Assembly (NCBI GenBank): GCA_021740085.1
Contig: JAIPAL010000011.1
Coordinates: forward strand, 1-44,499
Reading direction: 5' to 3'
Length of the DNA stretch: 44,499 nt
From: Crocinitomicaceae bacterium
GTDB lineage: Bacteria; Bacteroidota; Bacteroidia; Flavobacteriales_D; Crocinitomicaceae
Part shown: positions 25,543-36,285 of the stretch, piece by piece
Position numbering within the stretch: position 1 is the first letter of the stretch
Layout: each line of letters opens with the position of its first letter
Position numbers and translations under genes: made by a program
The notes under the pieces: generated by a model
Databases searched by the model: none
Told to the model about the DNA's origin: nothing
Seen by the model: the letters and a program-made list of their open reading frames with translations, nothing else

Positions 25543-25550
<8 letters not shown>
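24663..25550 (+). CDS. hbd: 3-hydroxybutyryl-CoA dehydrogenase
   Basis: The protein has 295 residues. The N-terminal NAD-binding domain has GAGTMG (8-13) and an acidic D31 after the second strand (LIDVS) that selects NAD over NADP. The catalytic region is SNTSSIS (about 115-121), H139 in GMHFMNP and N142; the C-terminal dimer domain starts near residue 185 (YPGFVANRILMPM). It interconverts acetoacetyl-CoA and 3-hydroxybutyryl-CoA in fatty-acid or butanoate metabolism. Single-gene unit with its own promoter; the last 8 bp overlap the 3' end of the convergent NUDIX gene. It may be an orphan of beta-oxidation, since no thiolase or hydratase is adjacent. Confidence 0.95.
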
Positions 25551-27281
<1,731 letters not shown>

Positions 27282-28385
27282 TTAATTATTAAATGTTGCC
27301 ATATTGGCAATAAATTGATCAAATAAATAACGTGAATCATGCGGACCAGCAGAAGCTTCCGGGTGGTATTGAACGGAAAAAACAGGCTTGTTTTTTAAAG
27401 CAATACCTGCAATTGTATCGTCGTTTAAATGTATGTGCGTTATTTCAATATTAGTATTGGAATCGATGCTATCTTTTGAGATTACAAAGCCATGATTTTG
27501 TGAAGTTATTTCACACTTCCCGGTCTTTAAGTTTTTTATCGGATGATTTATACCACGATGCCCGTTAAACATTTTTATGGTACTAAGTCCTTGGCTCAAT
27601 CCTACTATTTGATGACCTAGACAAATTCCAAATACTGGAATATTGGTATCAACAATTTCTTTCACCAATGCAATCGCATTTGGCATAGCAGAAGGATCAC
27701 CAGGTCCATTAGAAAGCATTATTCCATCAGGATTAAATGATTTTATATCCGATAAATTAACATCCATTGGAAAAACTTTCACATGACAAGCTCTCTCCGT
27801 CAAACAATTAATGATATTTTGTTTCACGCCAAAATCAATTAATGCCACTTTAAATAAGGGATTAGCAGGAATTTTTTCATACGCTTCTTTTGTCGCAACA
27901 AATGAAGAAAGTTCTAAGCCTGCCATCGACGGAACCGCAAGTAGTTTTTCTTTTAACTCATCAATGGTAAATTCATCGGAAGAAACAATAGCATTCATGG
28001 CTCCTTTGTCACGTATGTGTCTAACTAGCGCACGCGTATCAATATCAGAGATACCAACCGTTCCATTTTCCACTAATTTATCTTGTAGAGAACATTCGCC
28101 AGAAGGTCTAGAAAAACCATTAGAGAATTTTTTGGTGACTAAACCAGCAATTTTAATCGATTCAGATTCAGATTCAGACTCATGTACACCATAATTCCCT
28201 ATATGTGCGGTCGTCATAATAAGTAATTGACCGAAATACGAAGGATCCGTAAAAACTTCTTGATAGCCTGTCATTCCTGTATTAAAAGCGATTTCACCAG
28301 CGGAGGTTCCTATTGCACCAATTGCTGAACCATGAAAAACAGTTCCATCTTCTAGAAGCAAAATGGCAGGGTTACGAGATTCCAT
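27282..28385 (-). CDS. carA: carbamoyl-phosphate synthase small subunit
   Basis: The protein has 367 residues. The N-terminal CPSase domain (LEDGTVFHGSAIGA, FNTGMTGYQE) is followed by a class I glutamine amidotransferase domain with C255 in GICLGHQ, H341 and E343 in YHPEASAGPHDSRY. It releases ammonia from glutamine for the large subunit (carB), which is not in this window. An (ES)4 run occurs at residues 69-76, encoded by a TCTGAA-type repeat. It is probably the first gene of the carA-eno-NUDIX transcript; a TAnnTTTG match lies 16-23 bp before the start, after the terminator of the ribosomal operon. Confidence 0.97.
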   Translation of the reverse strand: MESRNPAILLLEDGTVFHGSAIGAIGTSAGEIAFNTGMTGYQEVFTDPSYFGQLLIMTTAHIGNYGVHESESESESIKIAGLVTKKFSNGFSRPSGECSLQDKLVENGTVGISDIDTRALVRHIRDKGAMNAIVSSDEFTIDELKEKLLAVPSMAGLELSSFVATKEAYEKIPANPLFKVALIDFGVKQNIINCLTERACHVKVFPMDVNLSDIKSFNPDGIMLSNGPGDPSAMPNAIALVKEIVDTNIPVFGICLGHQIVGLSQGLSTIKMFNGHRGINHPIKNLKTGKCEITSQNHGFVISKDSIDSNTNIEITHIHLNDDTIAGIALKNKPVFSVQYHPEASAGPHDSRYLFDQFIANMATFNN

Positions 28386-28400
28386 TAAATAAATTTAGCA

Positions 28401-28408
28401 CAAAGGTA
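28401..28408 (-). promoter_or_regulatory. candidate -7 promoter element of carA-eno-NUDIX
   Basis: TACCTTTG on the minus strand, exact match to TAnnTTTG, is placed between the rplQ terminator and the carA ATG. A -33 TTTG at the usual distance is not obvious, and the leader would be only about 10 bases. Confidence 0.4.
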
Positions 28409-28440
28409 TTAACTTAAGATGAATGGAAGATTATAAAACT

Positions 28441-28469
28441 AAAAAAGGCGATTAAAAACCGCCTTTTTT
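28441..28469 (-). terminator. intrinsic terminator after rplQ
   Basis: A 10-bp perfect stem has arms at 28441-28450 (AAAAAAGGCG) and 28460-28469, with a 9-base loop. On the minus strand, the A-run on the left arm gives a U tract after a GC-rich stem core. It starts 22 bp after the rplQ stop and closes the whole ribosomal block. Confidence 0.85.
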
Positions 28470-28490
28470 TTATTAACATTTGTTAAGATC

Positions 28491-29222
28491 TTATGCTTTT
28501 TCTTCCGAATCAGAAGTTTCTGTATCCTCAGATGGAGTTTCATCAGCTACCACATCATCTGCAACAACTTCTTCAGCAATCACTTCTTCAGCTACCGCTT
28601 CTTCAGCAACAACTTCCTCAGCAACAACTTCCTCAGCAACAACTTCTTCAGCAACAACCTCTTCTGCAACAGCTTCTTCAGATACAGCTTCTTCAGCTAC
28701 AACCTCTTCTGCAACAGCTTCTTCAGCTACAACCTCTTCAGCAACAACCTCTTCAGTACCAGCAGCATTCGCTACCACCGCATCATTAGTAGAAGTTTCA
28801 GAAGATCCGCCACCTCTACGAGAGCGACGAGTTGTCTTTTTCACTGTTTCATTGGTGTAAATCTCATTGAAATCAACCAATTCAATCATACACATTTCAG
28901 CATTATCACCTAAACGATAGCCTAAACGAATGATACGAGTGTAGCCTCCATTACGAGTTGCAATTTTTGGTGCTACGTCTCTGAACAACTCAGAAACGAC
29001 CTCCTTACTTTGTAAGTAAGAAAAAACAATTCTCCTTGAATGTGTAGAATCCGTTTTTGACTTTGTCAATAATGGCTCTACATAAACGCGAAGCGCTTTT
29101 GCTTTAGCAATAGTAGTAGAAATACGTTTATGCTCGATTAACGAACAAGCCATATTTGAAAGCATTGCTTTTCTATGGGCTGATTTTCTACCTAAATGAT
29201 TTAATTTATTTCCGTGTCTCAT
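28491..29222 (-). CDS. rplQ: 50S ribosomal protein L17 with long acidic C-terminal tail
   Basis: The protein has 243 residues against 127 in E. coli. Residues 1-125 are the L17 core ([13 protein letters not shown] start, RNGGYTRI and [11 protein letters not shown] near the end of the core). A short basic linker ([12 protein letters not shown], 129-139) follows, then 14 five-residue units of the type EEVVA (157-226) and a final acidic segment with Asp/Ser/Glu. The tail is encoded by 15-bp imperfect tandem repeats and would be highly negative and probably helical or disordered outside the ribosome. Last gene of the operon, 23 bp after rpoA; its stop is followed by the terminator. Confidence 0.97.
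   Translation of the reverse strand: MRHGNKLNHLGRKSAHRKAMLSNMACSLIEHKRISTTIAKAKALRVYVEPLLTKSKTDSTHSRRIVFSYLQSKEVVSELFRDVAPKIATRNGGYTRIIRLGYRLGDNAEMCMIELVDFNEIYTNETVKKTTRRSRRGGGSSETSTNDAVVANAAGTEEVVAEEVVAEEAVAEEVVAEEAVSEEAVAEEVVAEEVVAEEVVAEEVVAEEAVAEEVIAEEVVADDVVADETPSEDTETSDSEEKA
28545..28754. repeat. 15-bp tandem repeats in rplQ tail
   Basis: Fourteen units of 15 bp (70 codons) encode [15 protein letters not shown] or DDVVA. Codon choice for Val, Ala and Glu differs between units, so the units are imperfect at DNA level, but neighbouring blocks are identical, which agrees with repeat expansion and later drift. Confidence 0.9.
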
Positions 29223-29245
29223 CTCTCAATTATTCTAAATCTACT

Positions 29246-30238
29246 CTAATCTTTATCTAATTTATATTTTGCAACATTCATTCCGAATGTCAATCCTTTA
29301 TTATCTACAAGATCTTCAAGTTCCGTAAGTGATTTCTTACCGAAATTTCTAAACTTCAATAAATCAGATTTCGCATACGCTACTAAGTCACCTAACGCTT
29401 CCACTTCAGCAGCTTTCAAACAATTAAGTGCACGAACTGAAAGATCCATATCCACCAACTTAGTCTTTAACAACTGACGCATGTGTAATGAAGATTCATC
29501 AAACTCTTCTGTTTCCGCTTTGCTTTCATTATCCAATGTAATGCGTTCATCAGAGAACAACATAAAGTGATGAATAAGAATTTTCGCTGCTTCTTTAAGC
29601 GCTTCTTTAGGATGAATTGCCCCATCACTAGTGATGTGAAAAATCAACTTCTCGTAATCTGTTTTTTGCTCAACCCTAAAGTTCTCCACTGAATATCGAA
29701 CATTAACAATTGGCGTGAAGATAGAATCAATAAAAATAGTTCCAAAAGGAGCCGTAGAATTTTTATTTTCATCAGCAGGAACATAACCACGACCTTTAAT
29801 AATCGTTAGTTCGATCTCCAACTTTACAGAAGGCTCCATGTGACAAATAACCAAATCAGGATTTAATACTTGAAAAGCACTTGTAAATTTACCAATGTCT
29901 CCAGCAGTTAATTTGTTCTGGCCACTAATGGAAATCATTACTGTTTCGTTATCCGTCCCTTCAATTTGTTGTTTGAACCTTACTTGCTTCAGGCTCAATA
30001 TAATTTCAGTAACATCTTCTACAACACCTTTAAGCGTTGTATACTCATGATCTACGCCTTCTATTTTAATAGAGGAAATTGCGAATCCTTCCAAAGAAGA
30101 AAGCAAAATTCTACGTAAAGAATTACCTACTGTAATTCCGTAACCCGGTTCAAGAGGACGAAATTCAAACTCACCGTTGAATTCGTCTGATTGAATCATA
30201 ATAACCTTGTCAGGTTTTTGAAAATCTAAAATTGCCAT
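29246..30238 (-). CDS. rpoA: DNA-directed RNA polymerase subunit alpha
   Basis: The protein has 330 residues (329 in E. coli). The N-terminal dimerisation domain has the [20 protein letters not shown] signature, and the C-terminal domain has the helix-hairpin-helix block [20 protein letters not shown] and [12 protein letters not shown], which contacts UP elements and activators. It is placed in the alpha operon between rpsD (16 bp upstream) and rplQ (23 bp downstream). Confidence 0.99.
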   Translation of the reverse strand: MAILDFQKPDKVIMIQSDEFNGEFEFRPLEPGYGITVGNSLRRILLSSLEGFAISSIKIEGVDHEYTTLKGVVEDVTEIILSLKQVRFKQQIEGTDNETVMISISGQNKLTAGDIGKFTSAFQVLNPDLVICHMEPSVKLEIELTIIKGRGYVPADENKNSTAPFGTIFIDSIFTPIVNVRYSVENFRVEQKTDYEKLIFHITSDGAIHPKEALKEAAKILIHHFMLFSDERITLDNESKAETEEFDESSLHMRQLLKTKLVDMDLSVRALNCLKAAEVEALGDLVAYAKSDLLKFRNFGKKSLTELEDLVDNKGLTFGMNVAKYKLDKD

Positions 30239-30254
30239 TTTTTTGCTTTAAAGA

Positions 30255-30863
30255 TTATTTAGAATATAATTCGACGATTAGTTGTTCCTTGATGTTTTCA
30301 GGAATCATTTCTCTTCCAGGGATACTAATAAACTTCCCTGACATGGAGGATCGGTCCCAATCTAACCAATCGTATTTTTTGCTACTTGCATCTAGAGAAG
30401 AAACAATCGCCTCTAAAGATTTAGATTTTTCACGAACACCAACCACATCACCTGGTTTAACATGGTACGATGGGATATTCACTACATCACCGTTAACGGT
30501 AATATGTCGGTGAGAAACTAATTGTCTAGCACCTCTACGTGTTGGAGAAACCCCGAGACGATAAACCGTGTTGTCCAAACGTGTCTCGCACAATTGCAAT
30601 AAGTTTTCACCGGTAATCCCTTTCATTCGGGATGCTTTTTCAAACATATTAGCGAATTGCTTTTCTAAAATACCGTAGGTATATTTAGCTTTTTGTTTTT
30701 CGCCAAGTTGAATTGCGTATTCAGATTGTTTACCACCTCTACGTTTCGACGGGCCATGTTGACCCGGGCCGTAATTTCTTTTTTCTAACGCTTTATCTGG
30801 ACCGAAAATTGGATCTCGGAACCTTCTAGCTATTTTGGTCTTAGGACCTGTATATCTTGCCAT
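30255..30863 (-). CDS. rpsD: 30S ribosomal protein S4
   Basis: The protein has 202 residues (206 in E. coli). The [15 protein letters not shown] start and the S4 RNA-binding domain ([37 protein letters not shown]) are clear. It is a primary 16S rRNA binder at the 5' domain and can autoregulate the alpha operon in other bacteria. The N-terminal zinc cysteines found in some S4 proteins are absent, as in the C-minus type. A 59-bp gap separates it from rpsK, the largest inside the ribosomal block, with no recognisable promoter or leader hairpin. Confidence 0.99.
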   Translation of the reverse strand: MARYTGPKTKIARRFRDPIFGPDKALEKRNYGPGQHGPSKRRGGKQSEYAIQLGEKQKAKYTYGILEKQFANMFEKASRMKGITGENLLQLCETRLDNTVYRLGVSPTRRGARQLVSHRHITVNGDVVNIPSYHVKPGDVVGVREKSKSLEAIVSSLDASSKKYDWLDWDRSSMSGKFISIPGREMIPENIKEQLIVELYSK

Positions 30864-30922
30864 TTCTTAGTTATTGTGTCATGAATTAAGGCATTTCCTT
30901 CGATGACTGATTATTAAAAATA

Positions 30923-31309
30923 TTAAACCCTTCTTTTCTTTGGAGGTCTACAACCGTTATGAGGTAATGGAGTAACATCAACTATTTCAGTTACTTCAAT
31001 TCCTGCATTGTTTAAGGAGCGAATCGCAGATTCTCTACCTCCACCTGGACCTTTTACGAATACTTTTACACGACGAAGACCGAAATCATGCGCTTCTTTT
31101 GCACAATCCTCAGCCGCTAATTGTGCAGCATACGGTGTATTCTTTTTAGAACCTCTAAATCCCATTTTACCAGCTGACGACCAAGAAATAACTTGACCAG
31201 CGTTATTGGTTAGGGAGATAATTATATTGTTAAAGCTCGCTTGAATATGCGCTTCGCCTGTAGCCTCAACTTTGACGTTCTTTTTCTTTTTTTGATTTGC
31301 TTTTGCCAT
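30923..31309 (-). CDS. rpsK: 30S ribosomal protein S11
   Basis: The protein has 128 residues (129 in E. coli). The [23 protein letters not shown] segment, [12 protein letters not shown] and the C-terminal [18 protein letters not shown] are diagnostic; the last one reaches the platform near the mRNA exit channel. The N-terminus is lysine-rich ([10 protein letters not shown]). It lies 10 bp after rpsM and 59 bp before rpsD in the alpha operon. Confidence 0.99.
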   Translation of the reverse strand: MAKANQKKKKNVKVEATGEAHIQASFNNIIISLTNNAGQVISWSSAGKMGFRGSKKNTPYAAQLAAEDCAKEAHDFGLRRVKVFVKGPGGGRESAIRSLNNAGIEVTEIVDVTPLPHNGCRPPKKRRV

Positions 31310-31319
31310 TTTCTAACTT

Positions 31320-31694
31320 TTATTTAGTTGCTTTTTTCTTGTTCGCAACTGTTTTTCTCTTTCCTTTTCTAGTTCTAGAGTTGTTTTTTGTATGTTGCCC
31401 ACGTAAAGGTAAACCAGAACGATGACGAATTCCTCTGTAACAACCTATGTCCATTAATCGCTTAATGTTAAGTTGAACTTCAGATCGCAAAGAACCTTCT
31501 GTTTTTACTTCATTTATTGAATTTCTAATCGCTGACAATTGATCATCGTTCCATTCTTGAACTTTAATATTCTCATCGATTCCGTTATCCGTCAGGATTT
31601 TCTTAGCCGTACTTCTTCCGATACCGAAAATGTACGTTAAACCAATTACTCCTCTTTTATTTTTTGGTAGATCAATACCTGCAATACGTGCCAT
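31320..31694 (-). CDS. rpsM: 30S ribosomal protein S13
   Basis: The protein has 124 residues (118 in E. coli). The [15 protein letters not shown] start, [14 protein letters not shown] helix-two-turn-helix and C-terminal [18 protein letters not shown] tail are typical. The protein contacts the 50S subunit and the P-site tRNA at the head of the 30S subunit. First large gene of the alpha operon here, 10 bp after rpmJ and 10 bp before rpsK. Confidence 0.99.
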   Translation of the reverse strand: MARIAGIDLPKNKRGVIGLTYIFGIGRSTAKKILTDNGIDENIKVQEWNDDQLSAIRNSINEVKTEGSLRSEVQLNIKRLMDIGCYRGIRHRSGLPLRGQHTKNNSRTRKGKRKTVANKKKATK

Positions 31695-31704
31695 ATATTA
31701 TAAT

Positions 31705-31821
31705 TTAACCTTGTCGTTGTTTTAATTTTGGGTTCTTTTTGTTTATCACATAAACCCTTCCTTTTCGCTTCACAATCTTACAATCCGCTGTGCGCTTTTT
31801 AACAGATGCTCTTACTTTCAT
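31705..31821 (-). CDS. rpmJ: 50S ribosomal protein L36 (zinc-free type)
   Basis: The protein has 38 residues, read directly from the sequence: it begins [20 protein letters not shown] and ends PKLKQRQG. Only one cysteine (C14) remains of the four zinc ligands (CxxC and C/H) of the classical form, so zinc cannot be bound in the usual way; from memory this is the normal type in Bacteroidota. It lies between infA (18 bp) and rpsM (10 bp), as in most bacteria. Confidence 0.95.
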   Translation of the reverse strand: MKVRASVKKRTADCKIVKRKGRVYVINKKNPKLKQRQG

Positions 31822-31839
31822 TACAATTAATTTATTCTA

Positions 31840-32058
31840 TTATTTATACCTGAACGAAATACGTCCTTTTGTTAAGTCATAAGGAGACATTTCAACCTTT
31901 ACTTTGTCACCTGGCAATATTTTAATATAAAACATTCTCATTTTCCCAGAAATATGTGCCGTCAAAACGTGTCCATTTTCCAATTCCACACGAAACATAG
32001 CATTTGGTAATGCTTCGAGTATCGTTCCATCTTGCTCTATCGAATTTTGCTTTGCCAT
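31840..32058 (-). CDS. infA: translation initiation factor IF-1
   Basis: The protein has 72 residues, the same length as in E. coli. The S1-type OB fold is readable: [49 protein letters not shown], ending SFRYK. It binds the A site of the 30S subunit during initiation. The start is 1 bp after the secY stop; map and adk, found here in many other phyla, are absent. Confidence 0.98.
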   Translation of the reverse strand: MAKQNSIEQDGTILEALPNAMFRVELENGHVLTAHISGKMRMFYIKILPGDKVKVEMSPYDLTKGRISFRYK

Positions 32059-32059
32059 A

Positions 32060-33418
32060 TTAAAATCCTGATAATTCGTTTGGTGATCTACGTCCTCTAA
32101 CTCTACTTCCTTCCATTAAACCATCCATGTGTCTATTCAATAAATATGTTTCAATTTGTTGTAGCGTATCCAAAACAACACCAACCATGATCAACAAGGA
32201 AGTACCACCAAAGAACATAGCGAAAGCATCATTCACACCAACCATTTTTGCAATGGCAGGAATAATAGCGATTGCTGCTAAAAACAATGAACCAGGGAAT
32301 GTAATTCTAGAAACTAATGTATCAATATAATCCGCGGTATCTTCTCCAGGACGAATTCCAGGAATAAAACCACCACTTCGTTTTAGGTCATCTGCTATTT
32401 TGCGCGGATTAATCATAATAGCTGTATAGAAATACGTGAAGACAATGATTAAAAGACACAATAACAAATTATAACTCAAACCGTAAGGATTACTCAACAT
32501 ACGTTGAATAAAGCCACCTTCACCTTGAGAGCTTGAAGCTCCTACAAATATCATAACAGGAATTGTCATAATCGCTTGAGCGAAGATAATTGGCATTACA
32601 CCACTTGCATTCACCTTGATAGGCAAATAATTTCGCGCACCTTGCGAGTCAGCAGCACGAGCACCGACAACTCTCTTGGCAGTATTCAAAGGAATCCTTC
32701 TCACACCTTGAACAACTAAAATAGTTACTAGAACAACAAGCATAAATGCTATTATTTCCAATACTAATTTAATCATGTTTCCTGCTTCGAAAGACTTCCC
32801 AACTTCAGCGATAAAGCCTCCAGGTAGTCTCGATAAAATACCCACTGCGATTAACAATGAAATTCCGTTACCAATTCCTTTTTCAGTAATTCTTTCTCCC
32901 AACCAAACGGCAAACATTGAACCTGCAACGAGTATTAAAATTGTTTGCGACCACCAAAACAATCCTGCATCGGGTGGAAGCGCTCCTTTAGATTCAACAT
33001 ACATTGACAAATAACTTGGGGCTTGCAAAGCACAAATAACAATAGTAAGTACTCTTGTGTAATTATTTATTTGCTTACGTCCTGATTCACCTTCATTCTG
33101 CATTTTCTGAACAGCTGGTACAGCCATTCCTAATAACTGCATGATAATCGAGGCACTGATATACGGCATAATCCCTAGTGCCATAACAGACGCATTATTA
33201 AAACCACCTCCAGAAAACATAGACAATAAATTCTCTAATGTTTTTTGACCTTGAGAACTTCCTTCAGAAGCCTGTTTTAGGATTTCGTAATTAACTCCGG
33301 GAAGAATAACGAATGAGCCAACCCTATATACAAGGATAAGACCTAAAGTTAAAAGAATTCTATCACGAAGTTCTTTAACTTTCCAGATGTTTTGCAGATT
33401 TGTTATTAGTCTTTTCAT
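32060..33418 (-). CDS. secY: protein translocase subunit SecY
   Basis: The protein has 452 residues (443 in E. coli) and ten hydrophobic helices. Conserved blocks include the PGVNYE plug region, [33 protein letters not shown] and a C-terminal [12 protein letters not shown] followed by [18 protein letters not shown]. It is the central pore of the Sec translocon in the cytoplasmic membrane. It follows rplO by 20 bp and is followed by infA after 1 bp. Confidence 0.99.
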   Translation of the reverse strand: MKRLITNLQNIWKVKELRDRILLTLGLILVYRVGSFVILPGVNYEILKQASEGSSQGQKTLENLLSMFSGGGFNNASVMALGIMPYISASIIMQLLGMAVPAVQKMQNEGESGRKQINNYTRVLTIVICALQAPSYLSMYVESKGALPPDAGLFWWSQTILILVAGSMFAVWLGERITEKGIGNGISLLIAVGILSRLPGGFIAEVGKSFEAGNMIKLVLEIIAFMLVVLVTILVVQGVRRIPLNTAKRVVGARAADSQGARNYLPIKVNASGVMPIIFAQAIMTIPVMIFVGASSSQGEGGFIQRMLSNPYGLSYNLLLCLLIIVFTYFYTAIMINPRKIADDLKRSGGFIPGIRPGEDTADYIDTLVSRITFPGSLFLAAIAIIPAIAKMVGVNDAFAMFFGGTSLLIMVGVVLDTLQQIETYLLNRHMDGLMEGSRVRGRRSPNELSGF

Positions 33419-33438
33419 TTAAAAGTTGGCAAAGTTAA

Positions 33439-33885
33439 TCAGATTTTTGTAAAGTTCCCTCCATTCGCTTCTATCAATTCAATCGCCTTTCCAGAAAACT
33501 GATGTGCTGTAACAGAAACTTTTGCTTTTAGATCACCACGACCTAAGATTTTAACTAAATCATTATTAGAAATAAGGCCATTATCTCTGTATACATCCAT
33601 ATTAAAATCGGTAATTCCTTTCGTTTCCGCAAGCATTTGGATAGAATCGATATTAATCGCCTTGTATTCTACGCGATTGATATTTTTAAATCCAAACTTA
33701 GGGACACGTCTTTGAAGTGGCATTTGTCCACCTTCAAAACCAATTTTCTTAGAATAACCAGAACGAGACTTTGCTCCTTTATGACCACGGGTAGATGTAC
33801 CACCATGACCAGAACCTTGTCCACGAGCTATTCTTTTTTCTTTCTTTACTGAGCCTTTAGCAGGCGTTAAATTATTTAATTCCAT
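33439..33885 (-). CDS. rplO: 50S ribosomal protein L15
   Basis: The protein has 148 residues (144 in E. coli). The glycine/arginine-rich N-terminal extension (RIARGQGSGHGGTSTRGHKG), FEGGQMPLQRRVPKFGF and the C-terminal SVTAHQFSGKAIELIE are diagnostic. The protein connects domains of 23S rRNA late in assembly. It follows rpmD by 13 bp and precedes secY by 20 bp in the spc operon. Confidence 0.99.
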   Translation of the reverse strand: MELNNLTPAKGSVKKEKRIARGQGSGHGGTSTRGHKGAKSRSGYSKKIGFEGGQMPLQRRVPKFGFKNINRVEYKAINIDSIQMLAETKGITDFNMDVYRDNGLISNNDLVKILGRGDLKAKVSVTAHQFSGKAIELIEANGGNFTKI

Positions 33886-33898
33886 GTTCTATTTCTTA

Positions 33899-34075
33899 CT
33901 ATTCAACAACAACCACAAGATGTTTTACCTTGTTTATCATTCCTAGGATTTGAGGTGTACCTTCCTTTTCAATGGTCTGGTTCAACTTTCTAAATCCAAG
34001 TGCTTTAATTGTTGCTTTTTGATCAGCAGGTCTTCTAATAGCACTTTTAACTTGTTTTATTTTTATAATACTCAT
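33899..34075 (-). CDS. rpmD: 50S ribosomal protein L30
   Basis: The protein has 58 residues (59 in E. coli). The start at 34075 ([15 protein letters not shown]) gives the standard length; a longer in-frame extension to 34168 would run through the end of rpsE and has no family support. Conserved [19 protein letters not shown] and the closing VVVVE strand are seen. It lies 13 bp after rpsE and 13 bp before rplO. Confidence 0.97.
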   Translation of the reverse strand: MSIIKIKQVKSAIRRPADQKATIKALGFRKLNQTIEKEGTPQILGMINKVKHLVVVVE

Positions 34076-34088
34076 GATAATTCTTCTA

Positions 34089-34604
34089 TTAACCGTTAAA
34101 CACTTTATCAAGTGAAATACCTCTTTGACGCGCAACAGCCAATGCATCGCGCATTTTAGAAAGCGCATCTATCGTTGCCTTCACCACGTTGTGCGGATTA
34201 GAGGATCCTTGCGACTTCGCAAGTACATTGTGAACACCAACACTTTCAAGTACTGCGCGCATTGCACCACCTGCAATAACACCCGTACCATTCGTTGCAG
34301 GCTTCAACAATACCTCAGCACCACCGTATTTTCCTTTTTGCATGTGTGGCACAGTACCGTGAAGAATTGGAACACGAATTAAATTTTTCTTCGCATCATC
34401 AATTCCTTTGGTAATTGCTTCCGTTACCTCTTTTGCTTTTCCAAGACCATGACCAACTACACCATTTTCATCTCCAACAACAACAATTGCTGAGAAACTA
34501 AAAGTACGTCCACCTTTGGTAACTTTGGTTACACGGTTTACAGATACCAACTTATCTTTAAGTTCGATGTCTGCCGATTTTACTTTATTTACTATTCCGC
34601 TCAT
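34089..34604 (-). CDS. rpsE: 30S ribosomal protein S5
   Basis: The protein has 171 residues (167 in E. coli). The double-stranded RNA-binding motif ([20 protein letters not shown]), [34 protein letters not shown] and the [14 protein letters not shown]-terminal part are clear. It acts in decoding accuracy near the mRNA entry helicase site. Six bp after rplR, 13 bp before rpmD. Confidence 0.99.
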   Translation of the reverse strand: MSGIVNKVKSADIELKDKLVSVNRVTKVTKGGRTFSFSAIVVVGDENGVVGHGLGKAKEVTEAITKGIDDAKKNLIRVPILHGTVPHMQKGKYGGAEVLLKPATNGTGVIAGGAMRAVLESVGVHNVLAKSQGSSNPHNVVKATIDALSKMRDALAVARQRGISLDKVFNG

Positions 34605-34610
34605 TTCTTA

Positions 34611-34964
34611 TTAAAATTTAAGTCCACTTTCACGAGCTGAATCAGCTAATGATCTAATTCTTCCATGATACAAGTACCCATTTCTATCAAAAACAACTGT
34701 TTTGATACCCGCTTTCAATGCTTTTTCAGCAATCAACTTACCCACTAAGGTCGCTTGGTTTAATTTAGCAACCTTTTGAGCTGCATCATTCTTTAACGAA
34801 GCAGCTGATGCTAATGTATTACCACTGATATCATCGATAATCTGCGCGTAGATTTGCTTATTGCTTCTAAACACTGACAATCTAGGAACCATAGCGGTAC
34901 CGCTGATTTTTTTGCGAATTCTTCGCTTAATTTTTGCTCGACGTAAAACTTTATCTAATGCCAT
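34611..34964 (-). CDS. rplR: 50S ribosomal protein L18
   Basis: The protein has 117 residues, same as E. coli. Basic N-terminus ([15 protein letters not shown]), [18 protein letters not shown] and the C-terminal [23 protein letters not shown] are typical. It binds 5S rRNA. Ten bp after rplF, 6 bp before rpsE. Confidence 0.99.
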   Translation of the reverse strand: MALDKVLRRAKIKRRIRKKISGTAMVPRLSVFRSNKQIYAQIIDDISGNTLASAASLKNDAAQKVAKLNQATLVGKLIAEKALKAGIKTVVFDRNGYLYHGRIRSLADSARESGLKF

Positions 34965-34974
34965 GATTACTTAT

Positions 34975-35529
34975 TTATTTCTTACCCGCTGATTTTCCAG
35001 CTTTTCTTCTAATTTCTTCACCTAAGAATCGAATTCCTTTTCCTTTGTATGGTTCAGGTTTTCTCATGCTTCTAATTTTCGCAGCTACTTGTCCTAACAA
35101 TTGCTTATCATATGATTCAATTGTAACAAGAGGCGCTTTTCCTTTTTCTGTTAATGTTGTTAATTTAACTTGATTAGGAACTTCCAGTATTATTGAATGA
35201 GAAAATCCTAATGACAATTCAATCTGTTGTCCAACCGCATTTGCTCTAAAACCAACACCAATAACTTCCATTTGTTTTTTAAAACCTTCAGAAACACCGG
35301 TTATCATATTTTGAATTAACGCTCGATAAAGACCATGCTTTGAACGATGGTTAGGAGCTTCAGACTCTCTAACAAAAGTGATTACACTATTCTCAATAGT
35401 CATAGTAATACTAGGATCTATTTCCTGTGACATTTCACCTAATTTACCTTTAACAGTAACCAAAGTTCCGTTGATATTTACATCAACGCCACTAGGGATA
35501 TTTATAGGTAGTTTTCCAATTCTTGACAT
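34975..35529 (-). CDS. rplF: 50S ribosomal protein L6
   Basis: The protein has 184 residues (177 in E. coli). Two L6 repeats: the N-terminal MSRIGKLPINIPSGV through NMITGVSEGF, and the C-terminal part with YDKQLLGQVAAKIRSMRKPEPYKGKGI, ending in a short basic Lys/Ala tail. It sits near the sarcin-ricin loop where EF-G and EF-Tu bind. Seventeen bp after rpsH and 10 bp before rplR. Confidence 0.99.
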   Translation of the reverse strand: MSRIGKLPINIPSGVDVNINGTLVTVKGKLGEMSQEIDPSITMTIENSVITFVRESEAPNHRSKHGLYRALIQNMITGVSEGFKKQMEVIGVGFRANAVGQQIELSLGFSHSIILEVPNQVKLTTLTEKGKAPLVTIESYDKQLLGQVAAKIRSMRKPEPYKGKGIRFLGEEIRRKAGKSAGKK

Positions 35530-35546
35530 CTTCTACAACTTAATTA

Positions 35547-35945
35547 TTAATATACATAACATAAAACCTCGCCACCAACTTTCAACCTTCTTGCATCCTT
35601 ATCAGTAATAACTCCACTAGAAGTTGAAACGATTGCAATTCCAAGACCGTTCAATACCCTTGGCATATCAACGGAAGCACTATACTTACGTAAACCTGGT
35701 CTTGAAGCGCGTTGCAATTTTGTAATGGCAGGCACTCTTGTTGAGACATTATACTTCAAGGCAATTTTAATAATACCTTGTTTATCGTCTTCTTCAAATT
35801 TAAAATTCAAAATATACCCTTGATCGAATAAAATCTGCGTCATTGCACGTTTAATATTCGAACCAGGTATTTCAACCATTTTCAAACCTGCTGAACTCGC
35901 GTTACGAATTCTGGTTAAAAAGTCTGCTATAGGATCTGTAGTCAT
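35547..35945 (-). CDS. rpsH: 30S ribosomal protein S8
   Basis: The protein has 132 residues (130 in E. coli). MTTDPIADFLTRIRNAS, the central KFEEDDKQGIIKIALKY and the C-terminal LNGLGIAIVSTSSGVITDKDAR with GGEVLCYVY are diagnostic. It binds the central domain of 16S rRNA and in E. coli is the translational repressor of the spc operon; a regulatory hairpin was not identified here. Nineteen bp after rpsN and 17 bp before rplF. Confidence 0.99.
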   Translation of the reverse strand: MTTDPIADFLTRIRNASSAGLKMVEIPGSNIKRAMTQILFDQGYILNFKFEEDDKQGIIKIALKYNVSTRVPAITKLQRASRPGLRKYSASVDMPRVLNGLGIAIVSTSSGVITDKDARRLKVGGEVLCYVY

Positions 35946-35964
35946 TTTCTATTTATTTATTCAA

Positions 35965-36279
35965 TTACCAACTTGCTTTTTTCACTCCCGGTATTTTACC
36001 GTTAAGTGCCATTTCTCTAAACGTCACCCTTGAAAGCCCAAATTGTCTCATGTAGCCTCTAGGTCGTCCAGTTAATCCACATCTATTATGTTTTCTCACT
36101 TTAGATGAATTAGCTGGCAACTTTTGCAATGCCATCATAGCATTCCACTTTTCAGCCTGAATATTTTCATCAGAAGACGTTGATTTTAATACCTTCGTTA
36201 GTTCCGCTCGCTTTTTAGCGTAACGATCCACTAACCTTTCTCTTTTGCGCTCACGCGCTTTCATTGATTCTTTTGCCAT
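35965..36279 (-). CDS. rpsN: 30S ribosomal protein S14 (zinc-free, long type)
   Basis: The protein has 104 residues. It starts [16 protein letters not shown] and ends [10 protein letters not shown]; the core [20 protein letters not shown] is intact. Only one cysteine is present, so the CxxC...CxxC zinc knuckle is missing and this is the long C-minus form. Compared with the 89-residue form I recall for many Bacteroidota it holds about 15 extra residues between the N-terminal helix and ALQKLP ([16 protein letters not shown]), close to the E. coli-type length of 101. Six bp after rplE. Confidence 0.97.
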   Translation of the reverse strand: MAKESMKARERKRERLVDRYAKKRAELTKVLKSTSSDENIQAEKWNAMMALQKLPANSSKVRKHNRCGLTGRPRGYMRQFGLSRVTFREMALNGKIPGVKKASW

Positions 36280-36285
36280 TCCTTC

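Noticed and set aside
28480..28860. Plus-strand frame of Ser/Ala/Thr repeats opposite rplQ
   Set aside because: It is the antisense shadow of the EEVVA repeats of L17; low complexity, no independent support.
34076..34168. Longer start for rpmD (L30)
   Set aside because: It would overlap rpsE by about 80 bp; L30 has 58-60 residues, which the ATG at 34075 gives.
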